Below, one piece after another: positions 57,917 through 64,000 of a stretch of DNA of 64,000 nucleotides (the first letter of the stretch is position 1; each line of letters opens with the position of its first letter). The notes below the pieces were generated by a model, which saw only the letters and a program-made list of their open reading frames with translations, made no database searches and was not told the origin of the DNA. Source of the DNA: JAABTH01 sp964390725 (GTDB lineage: Bacteria; Bacillota; Dethiobacteria; DTU022); the NCBI GenBank assembly GCA_964390725.1, contig CAYMIW010000007.1, positions 27,543 through 91,542 of the forward strand, read 5' to 3'. The translations under genes and the position numbers were made by a program.

Positions 57917-58954
57917 ATGACAGAAAAAACAAAAATACTTATTGTAGACGATGAATTGGGACCGAGGGAATCGTTGAGGATGATCCTTCGGGATAATTAT
58001 GAAACGACTGTTGCAACAAACGGCCAGGAGGCAATTCATTACCTGAATGAAATTGATTTTGACCTGGCTATCCTGGATATTCGCATGCCGGATATAAGTG
58101 GAATTGATCTCTTGAGAGTTGTCAAAGAGAAAGCACCCGAAACAGAAGTGGTTATGATTACAGCCTATGCTTCGATTGATACAGCAACCAAGGCTTTGAG
58201 AGCCGGGGCGCTGGATTACCTGATCAAGCCTTTTGATCTGGCTTCTGTCAGGGAAATTGTCAATAAAGGTATAACCAAGCGTAATAATGCCCGCCTGGTG
58301 GAAAAAAGAATCAATGACCTTCAGCAGGTAAATAAAACCCTGGAAAGTGAAATAGCCAGCACTTATGACAGCATTAACAGTTATTATGAAGAAACGATAA
58401 CCTCACTGGTTGCTGCAGTTGATGCTAAAGATTCCTATACCAAGGGTCATCAGGAAAGAGTAGCCCGCCTGGTAGTTACTATCGGTGAGCATGTCAATTT
58501 AAAGGCTGATGAAATTACAACCCTCCAGCAGGCGGCCATGCTGCATGATATAGGTAAAATTGGTGTGCCCGAATATATCCTGAGAAAGAATGGCGAGCTG
58601 AGTAGCGCTGAATACGACTTGATAAAAAAACACCCCATAATAGGCGCAGAGATTATATCACCGGTTAAGTTCTTAAAGGAAGCAGTGCCTCTTATCCTTC
58701 ACCATCACGAACGATACGACGGCTCAGGATACCCTAAAGGTTTGGCGGAGGAAGATATCCCCATGGGAGCCAGGATTATTGCTGTTGCCGATTCTATTGA
58801 TGCAATGCTCTGGGATCGTCCTTACGCTTCATCCAAATCACTATCCGATGTTCAGTATGAACTGAAGAGGGTGTCCGGCAGTCAGTTAGATCCCACCTTG
58901 GTCCAGGCAGCCCTGGAAGATGAGCTGATATTTGGTTTTGACAACAGCTTTTAA
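57917..58954 (+). CDS. response regulator with HD-GYP output domain
   Basis: 345 residues. A receiver domain carries LAILDIRMPDISG (phospho-acceptor Asp) and the KPF lysine motif, followed by a coiled linker (~125-165) and an HD-GYP domain with MLHDIGKIGVPEYIL and HHHERYDGSGYPKGL. The output would be c-di-GMP hydrolysis controlled by phosphorylation from the upstream kinases. ATG 57917 after GGGAG is chosen over the upstream 57863. Confidence 0.92.
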   Translation: MTEKTKILIVDDELGPRESLRMILRDNYETTVATNGQEAIHYLNEIDFDLAILDIRMPDISGIDLLRVVKEKAPETEVVMITAYASIDTATKALRAGALDYLIKPFDLASVREIVNKGITKRNNARLVEKRINDLQQVNKTLESEIASTYDSINSYYEETITSLVAAVDAKDSYTKGHQERVARLVVTIGEHVNLKADEITTLQQAAMLHDIGKIGVPEYILRKNGELSSAEYDLIKKHPIIGAEIISPVKFLKEAVPLILHHHERYDGSGYPKGLAEEDIPMGARIIAVADSIDAMLWDRPYASSKSLSDVQYELKRVSGSQLDPTLVQAALEDELIFGFDNSF

Positions 58955-59081
58955 TAATCATCCCAAAGTATGAGTGATAAATCAAACCGGCGATCCTTAC
59001 AGTTGGCTGCTCCGGCTGTTAAGCTATATTCAACAGCGAAGTATTTTATTCGCAACTTGAATAGCGAAAGGATATAGTGCG

Positions 59082-59867
59082 ATGAAAAGAATTATCTGGG
59101 GAATTACTTTACTGGTGTTGGGTGTGCTGGTTCTACTGCAGGTACTGGATGTAGTGAATTTTGGCCTGGCTTTCTGGCCGGTTGTTTTATTACTTGTCGG
59201 ATTAACGATTATTTGGGAGAGTATCAGCAACAGGTTTATTTCATGGTTTCTGCTCGGGCTTGGTTTGTGGGTTGGTGGCATCGGTCTTTTTAATATCCTT
59301 GCCAATTCCGGTGTTACGCAAATTGCCGGTGGCGATATAGCTCGCTACGGTTGGCCGATTATTCTGGTAACGGTTGGTTTAAGTATATTATTTGGTGATC
59401 GGTCATGGCATACAGGTAGTAAGCACCGTCATTTCCGGGGGCACTGGATTGGTCAGGAGGGAAGCTGGGAATCCTGCGCGCGGATGCGCCATATCGGAGA
59501 TCTCTACCATGGGCGTAACCCTTGGGTCCTGGAAAAAAACCATGAATTTTATCACGGTATTGGCGATGTGGTTATTGATTTAACCACAGCCGATATTCGT
59601 CCCGGCAACTACCTTATCTATATTAAGGCTGGTATTGGCGAGCTCACGATAAGAATCCCGGATGGGATTAATGTTGAAATAGATGCATCGGTTGGGGTCG
59701 GTGAGTTGGATCTTTTTGGAGAAGAGCGTTCCGGAATCGGGGGGTTGAGTCTGCATCGTGAAATAGAACACCCGAATGGCGAAGCAAATGTAAAAATTGG
59801 AGCTAGACTGGGCATCGGCGAGCTGACTGCAATATACCTTCCCACCAATCCGGGAGTGATTAAATGA
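59082..59867 (+). CDS. liaF: LiaF-like membrane protein
   Basis: 261 residues. The first ~115 residues form four membrane segments with the DUF5668/LiaI-LiaF pattern (FWPVVLLLVGLTII, YGWPIILVTVGLSILFG). The C-terminal part is a beta-rich LiaF domain with repeated GIGELTIRIP, VGVGELDLFG and GIGELTAIYLP. LiaF normally restrains the LiaS kinase until cell-envelope stress. It overlaps the kinase gene by four bases. Confidence 0.85.
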   Translation: MKRIIWGITLLVLGVLVLLQVLDVVNFGLAFWPVVLLLVGLTIIWESISNRFISWFLLGLGLWVGGIGLFNILANSGVTQIAGGDIARYGWPIILVTVGLSILFGDRSWHTGSKHRHFRGHWIGQEGSWESCARMRHIGDLYHGRNPWVLEKNHEFYHGIGDVVIDLTTADIRPGNYLIYIKAGIGELTIRIPDGINVEIDASVGVGELDLFGEERSGIGGLSLHREIEHPNGEANVKIGARLGIGELTAIYLPTNPGVIK

Positions 59868-60922
59868 GTGAAGAAAGAAGTTTTGGCCTGCAGTGGCGTT
59901 TAGCCCTGATCAGCCTGATAGCGGGGGCAGCCGGTGCGTCGGTTGCCCTGGCTGTATACTATATTGCTCTTTTCAACGGCCTGGATAGAAGCGTCGCTTT
60001 AATACTGGGTCTCCTCGGTGGAGTGCTGTTGGGCTGCTGTGCAGCTATCATCACATCTTTTTTAACCAGATCTTTTAAACTGCGTCTCTGGGAAGCAGGC
60101 AGGATGGCTGGAAGTATAGCGCGGGGAGATTATCAGGCCCGTTTGAATGAGGGGCCGGCCGATGATGTTGGCTGGTTGGAGAAACAGCTGAATCAGATGG
60201 CAGCGCAGCTGGAGAAAGCGGTAACCTCCCTTCGTGAACTGGCAGAGCAGAATAAGATCCTGGCAGAGGAAGCTGGGAGGGGTGCAGCCCTGGAAGAGAG
60301 GATGCGGCTGGCTCGCGACCTGCATGATACTGTTAACCAGCAGCTTTTTGTCTTATCCATGCGCGCAGCAGGTCTCAGGCGTAAAATGGAAAAACCGATG
60401 CCTGATCACAGTGAACTTCTCCCCGAAATTGATCAGCTGGAGCTGCTTTCCAGGCAGGCACATGGTCAGATTCGTGAGCTAATTCTGCAGCTCCGGCCGA
60501 TAGCACTCGATCAGGAAGGTCTGGGCGCTGCTCTCAGGGATTACCTGGTTAACACGGGCGATCGTGAGGGATGGTTAATATCGGGAAAAATAGATGTTAG
60601 CATAAATCCTGATAAAGAAGTGGGAGAATGTTTTTTCCGCATAGCCCAGGAAGCTTTAAACAACATTAGCAAGCATGCCGGTGCTAGTGAGGTTAGCATA
60701 GATCTTTACAGGGAAGGGCCGAAAGTTATCATGGTTATCATTGATAATGGAGCTGGTTTTAACCTAACGGAGGCGGTTAGACATGGTGGTGTGGGCCTTC
60801 CCGGTATTAAAGAGAGAGCAACAGCAATCGGCGCTTCTGCGGAAATAATCAGTGAACCGGGGCAGGGAACTACAATAAGGGTTGAAGCCGTTCAAAAAAG
60901 TGTGAAGGAAGATGCACAATGA
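59864..60922 (+). CDS. liaS: LiaS-like sensor histidine kinase
   Basis: 352 residues. Two N-terminal membrane segments without a large external domain, a HAMP region, then HisKA_3 (RLARDLHDTVNQQLFVLSM) and a HATPase with RIAQEALNNISKHAGA and IDNGAGFN. The intramembrane-sensing layout and the neighbours fit the LiaFSR envelope-stress system. It overlaps liaR by four bases. Confidence 0.9.
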   Translation: MSEERSFGLQWRLALISLIAGAAGASVALAVYYIALFNGLDRSVALILGLLGGVLLGCCAAIITSFLTRSFKLRLWEAGRMAGSIARGDYQARLNEGPADDVGWLEKQLNQMAAQLEKAVTSLRELAEQNKILAEEAGRGAALEERMRLARDLHDTVNQQLFVLSMRAAGLRRKMEKPMPDHSELLPEIDQLELLSRQAHGQIRELILQLRPIALDQEGLGAALRDYLVNTGDREGWLISGKIDVSINPDKEVGECFFRIAQEALNNISKHAGASEVSIDLYREGPKVIMVIIDNGAGFNLTEAVRHGGVGLPGIKERATAIGASAEIISEPGQGTTIRVEAVQKSVKEDAQ

Positions 60923-61560
60923 TTACAATTATGCTTGTTGATGACCACGGGATGGTCAGGGAGGGGCTTAAATATTACCTGGAAACCGAGGATGATCTCA
61001 AGGTGGTGGCCGAGGCTGCTGATGGTGCTGAAGCAGCTGAAAAAGCGGCACAATTCAAGCCCGATATTATATTGATTGATCTGATCATGCCCGGTGTTAA
61101 CGGTGTAGAGGGGACAAGAAAATGCCTGGCCGCCAGCCCAAGCTCAAAGGTTATAATCCTCACCAGTAAAGCTGAAGATGACCTGGTTTTGCCGGCAATC
61201 AAGGCCGGTGCCCTGTCTTACCTGTTAAAGGATGTTTCTGCAGATGATCTCGTGCGCACCATACGCAGTTCAGCGACCGGAAAATCTACTTTGCATCCAA
61301 TAGCTGCTTCCAGGATGATGCAGCAAATAAGCGGAAACCAGGAAGAAGCTGCGCTTCATAAATTGATCAGCCCCCGTGAAATGGATGTATTGGAGCTTAT
61401 TACATCCGGTCTTGGCAACAGGGAAATTGGTGAAAAGTTATTTATCAGCGAGCGTACGGTAAAAACCCACGTTACACACCTCCTTGAAAAATTGGAACTG
61501 CGTGACAGGACCCAGCTGGCTATTTATGCTTTTCAAAATAAGCTATTTGATCACCTGTAG
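60919..61560 (+). CDS. liaR: LiaR-like response regulator (NarL/LuxR family)
   Basis: 213 residues. The receiver domain has IILIDLIMPGVNG with the acceptor Asp; the C-terminal LuxR-type helix-turn-helix reads SPREMDVLELITSGLGNREI then SERTVKTHVTHLLEKLEL. Activates genes for cell-envelope defence when phosphorylated by LiaS. The genes just downstream (signal peptidase, LCP protein) could be targets but no binding site was recognised. Confidence 0.9.
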   Translation: MITIMLVDDHGMVREGLKYYLETEDDLKVVAEAADGAEAAEKAAQFKPDIILIDLIMPGVNGVEGTRKCLAASPSSKVIILTSKAEDDLVLPAIKAGALSYLLKDVSADDLVRTIRSSATGKSTLHPIAASRMMQQISGNQEEAALHKLISPREMDVLELITSGLGNREIGEKLFISERTVKTHVTHLLEKLELRDRTQLAIYAFQNKLFDHL

Positions 61561-61666
61561 CCGGGCTGGCTGGGGGCTATACGCTATAAGTAAGGATGAT
61601 GAAAAAGAAACATGTTGATGAGGTTTAAAACAACAGAGTTACTGATTCATGAAAGGAAGCGAATTA

Positions 61667-62260
61667 ATGGCTGAAAAAAACAAAGCAGCACGGGTAGCCT
61701 TGTCTTGGGCAGGGCAAATTGCCCTAATTATTCTGGTAACCCTGGTTATTAGTATTCTGATCATTCAAACTTACGATATTGAGGATGTTTCAATGGAACC
61801 AACTTTTGACAGGCAGGGTAACAGGGTCCTGGTATTTTTAACTCCTTACCTCTTTCAAATACTGCCTGGTTATGGCGATATCGTCATTATTGACAGCAGG
61901 ACAGATCGCACCAGGAATCTGCTTGACCGCATTGTAGAAAGCCCCCTGCCAAATCTGTTCGCGGGAGAAAAAAAAGAGTACATGTTGGTAAAGCGGGTTA
62001 TCGGTCTGCCGGGAGACACCCTGGAGTCACAGGGCGGTTACATGTATCGCAATGGAGAAAAATTGGAAGAGCCCTACATCATGGAAGAAATGGCAGAAAG
62101 CATTGAACCTGTTCATGTTCCCGAAGGTCATATATATGTGATGGGCGATAACCGAAATCGCAGCAAGGACAGCAGGCATATCGGACCTGTTCCCCTGAGC
62201 AATGTTCAGGGGCGTGTCGTGATAAGGTTATTTCCACTAAACCTGATTACCACCTATTAG
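61667..62260 (+). CDS. lepB: signal peptidase I
   Basis: About 197 residues. One N-terminal membrane anchor (~15-35), then VSMEPTF with the catalytic Ser, VKRVIGLPGDT with the catalytic Lys and GDNRNRSKDSRHIGPV, all S26 family motifs. It removes signal peptides outside the membrane. ATG 61667 follows AAGGAAG at good distance; 61649 is an alternative. Confidence 0.9.
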   Translation: MAEKNKAARVALSWAGQIALIILVTLVISILIIQTYDIEDVSMEPTFDRQGNRVLVFLTPYLFQILPGYGDIVIIDSRTDRTRNLLDRIVESPLPNLFAGEKKEYMLVKRVIGLPGDTLESQGGYMYRNGEKLEEPYIMEEMAESIEPVHVPEGHIYVMGDNRNRSKDSRHIGPVPLSNVQGRVVIRLFPLNLITTY

Positions 62261-62306
62261 GGAACTATCCCGTGGTGTCTTAAAGAAAGCCGGTGTATCA
62301 TCTGTC

Positions 62307-63530
62307 ATGAGTAGAAATAAAAAATCTTCTGTTTTTAAATTTCTGGTAAAAATTATTGTTATAGTTTTGCTTGTTTTTATCCTGTTCATGTTTTCATCAG
62401 TTTATTTTTCCAATCTTATTTTTCCTGTAGTAACCGGTTATTCAACCGAGGCTTTAGGCGATATGGACAGGGTTAACCTGGTTTTGCTTGGTTTTGATCG
62501 TAATGAAGCTCGGGACAAAGGTAATACTTTGTTCAGGCCTGATGTTATCCTGGTTGCCTCAATCGATATGCGGCGGGCCCAGGTATCAATGGTTAGTATT
62601 CCCCGGGACAGTTATGTTAAAATTCATGGGCGAGATACTTACGATAAAATTAACCATTCCTACATGTACGGTTATTATGGTGCTGCTGAAAATGAAGATC
62701 CCGACCTGTCCGGGATCAAGACTACCTTGCTGACAGTCCAGGATTTTTTGGGTGGGGTACCCCTTCACGGTTATCTTGCTGTTGACATGGATGGCGCGGC
62801 TGAAATTATTGATGCAGTTGGTGGCGTTTACCTGGATGTGCCGGAAGACATTCGTTCGAATTACGGTCGTGGTTCCGTTCAGATAACCAAAGGGTACCAG
62901 CTGCTTAACGGGAAACAAATACTTCAGTATTCACGTAATCGCGCTGATTATCTTGGCGGTGAAAGAGGCAGGACTTTCAGGCAGCAGGAAGTATTAATTG
63001 CTCTCTTTAAAAAGATGGCAAGCATCGAAGGGCTACCTAAAATGCCTCATCTTATCAATGCAGTAAAGGCTAATATAAAAACAGATTTAACAATGCCTCG
63101 CCTTTCTGCCCTGGGGATACTTGGCCTCAGGATTGACCGGCAGGAGATTATTTCAAGAGTATTTGGGGGAGAAGGTAAGTTGTCATCAACCAGCGGACAG
63201 AACATATATTACCTGGTCGTTGACCAGGAAAACAGGATTAAAATAATTGAGGAAGTTTTTGGCATAACCGTTGGAAGGCAGTCTATTCCCGAACTGCCCG
63301 GCCCGATTGTTGAAGAACCTGAATTTGTTCCGGAAATTGAAGTTGAGCCTGAGCCTGAAACACTTCCTGAACCGGATCCTGTTGAAGAGCCTATTCACGA
63401 ACCCGAAGGAGAAATCGAACCCGAAAACGGGCTTGAACCGGAACCGCTTCCAGACCCTGACCCTGAACCGGATCTTGGTGAAGAAAATGTTCCGGATAAT
63501 GAAATAAATGAAGAAAACAATGATTCATGA
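62307..63530 (+). CDS. LytR-CpsA-Psr family cell-wall ligase
   Basis: 407 residues. One N-terminal membrane segment (~12-35), then the LCP domain with RPDVILVASIDMRRAQVSMV, SIPRDSYVKIHG, KINHSYMYG and YSRNRADYLGGERGR. LCP enzymes attach wall polymers such as teichoic acids to peptidoglycan outside the cell. The last ~75 residues are an acidic Glu-Pro-rich tail (PEPEPETLPEPDPVEEP type). The start at 62307 is plausible but its ribosome site is poor. Confidence 0.88.
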   Translation: MSRNKKSSVFKFLVKIIVIVLLVFILFMFSSVYFSNLIFPVVTGYSTEALGDMDRVNLVLLGFDRNEARDKGNTLFRPDVILVASIDMRRAQVSMVSIPRDSYVKIHGRDTYDKINHSYMYGYYGAAENEDPDLSGIKTTLLTVQDFLGGVPLHGYLAVDMDGAAEIIDAVGGVYLDVPEDIRSNYGRGSVQITKGYQLLNGKQILQYSRNRADYLGGERGRTFRQQEVLIALFKKMASIEGLPKMPHLINAVKANIKTDLTMPRLSALGILGLRIDRQEIISRVFGGEGKLSSTSGQNIYYLVVDQENRIKIIEEVFGITVGRQSIPELPGPIVEEPEFVPEIEVEPEPETLPEPDPVEEPIHEPEGEIEPENGLEPEPLPDPDPEPDLGEENVPDNEINEENNDS

Positions 63531-63558
63531 TTATTCATCTTCACTCTATCTTCTTTTC

Positions 63559-63816
63559 AGGTTACAGGCAGCACCTGGAGCCCTGTTGGTTTGCTATAAT
63601 ATTTTGATCCGCAGGGTTGCCTGGGTTGCTGCAGTAACCTATGCTCACGGGTCGCTCTGCGCGTCATTGCAACGGCTCAGTTTCAACCCCTCGCTTTGAC
63701 TCTCTTCGTGATTCGCCATCCGTGGCTCAGCACTCAGCGGCCGACCTCCGTGTCGGCCGGTCTGCTCACGGCTTCACTTCACCGGCACCTGCCTGCGCTC
63801 GCTTTATGTTCGCCCA
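63559..63816. repeat. 258-bp tandem repeat, copy 1
   Basis: Starts AGGTTACAGGCAGCACCTGG. It contains TGC-TATAAT (63592-63600), CCCTG...CAGGG arms flanking that box, and a perfect 7-bp hairpin GGCCGAC (63739-63745) / GTCGGCC (63752-63758). The open frames across it lack ribosome sites and are regarded as spurious. Base composition is clearly more GC-rich than the flanking genes. Confidence 0.8.
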
Positions 63817-64000
63817 AGGTTACAGGCAGCACCTGGAGCCCTGTTGGTTTGCTATAATATTTTGATCCGCAGGGTTGCTTAAGTTTCTGCAGTAACCTCT
63901 GGCTCACGGGTCGCTCTGCGCGTCATTGCCGCGGTTCAGTTTCAGCCCTTCGCCTGGACTTTCTTCGTGATTCGCCATCCGTGGCTCAGCACTCAGCGGC
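63817..64000. repeat. 258-bp tandem repeat, copy 2 (cut by window edge)
   Basis: Repeats copy 1 at an offset of about 258 bases with near 90 percent identity over the visible 184 bases, including a one-base indel near 63880-63890. The TATAAT box recurs at 63853-63858. More copies may follow beyond the window. Confidence 0.8.

Noticed and set aside
63508..63865. Open frames across the terminal repeat
   Set aside because: No ribosome sites, low-complexity composition, and the frames do not stay the same between the two repeat copies.
1..64000. CRISPR arrays, tRNA, rRNA, insertion sequences, prophage
   Set aside because: No regularly spaced repeats, CCA-ended cloverleafs, rRNA motifs or transposase/integrase frames were seen.

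Overview
The window reads as one continuous chromosome segment of an anaerobic, low-to-moderate GC Gram-positive bacterium, most likely an uncultured or syntrophic member of the Clostridia (Bacillota). The signs are strong AGGAGG-type Shine-Dalgarno sites with frequent TTG/GTG starts, a LiaFSR-type envelope stress system, a LytR-CpsA-Psr protein, a class A penicillin-binding protein, a PucR regulator, ferredoxin-dependent 2-oxoacid oxidation and B12-dependent amino-acid fermentation enzymes. No rRNA, tRNA, CRISPR array, phage or transposase was seen.

Layout: (1) 1-5.7 kb: end of a membrane protein, a radical SAM protein, then an operon like the desulfovibrio orange-protein (Orp) cluster: an Mrp ATPase, two NifX-like small metal-cluster proteins, a DUF5320 protein, two MinD-type ATPases carrying ferredoxin domains, and a DUF134 regulator. 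(2) 5.7-17.9 kb: RarD, then a cobalamin riboswitch with terminator driving btuFCD, cobU, cbiB, cobS, cobD, cobQ, cobT, cobC and a PP-loop ATPase, a corrinoid uptake and nucleotide-loop assembly operon. (3) 18-29.6 kb: an aminotransferase, a PucR regulator facing a kamB-kamD-kamE cluster (B12/PLP lysine 5,6-aminomutase), an NhaC-type transporter, an M20 amidohydrolase and two more transporters. (4) 29.8-35.9 kb: alpha/beta hydrolase, CBS protein, a thioredoxin-CcdA fusion interrupted by an in-frame TGA that is best read as selenocysteine, a two-subunit 2-oxoacid:ferredoxin oxidoreductase, a crotonase and a tiny zinc-ribbon gene. (5) 36-47 kb: c-di-GMP enzymes, a putrescine-type aminotransferase, PBP1A, small membrane proteins and an FAD reductase. 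(6) 47-53.3 kb: metallo-hydrolase, Nif3-like protein, ADP-forming acyl-CoA synthetase, methyltransferase and an odd ketosynthase. (7) 53.3-63.5 kb: two paralogous histidine kinases (the second with a ruined ATP site), an HD-GYP response regulator, LiaFSR, signal peptidase I and an LCP protein. (8) 63.56 kb to the end: a roughly 258-bp tandem repeat that runs off the window.

Taken together (inference), imported corrinoid finished by the B12 operon would serve the adenosylcobalamin-dependent aminomutase next to it. Aminotransferases, the KorAB oxidoreductase and the ADP-forming acyl-CoA synthetase outline a route from amino acids to acids with ATP made at the acyl-CoA step.

Most notable observations: the UxxC thioredoxin-CcdA selenoprotein with a bacterial SECIS hairpin; two genes whose best-supported start codons are ATT and ATC; a ketosynthase keeping its cysteine but with both histidines replaced; a tandem kinase/pseudokinase pair; an aminomutase cluster without most of its usual pathway partners; and the terminal tandem repeat.
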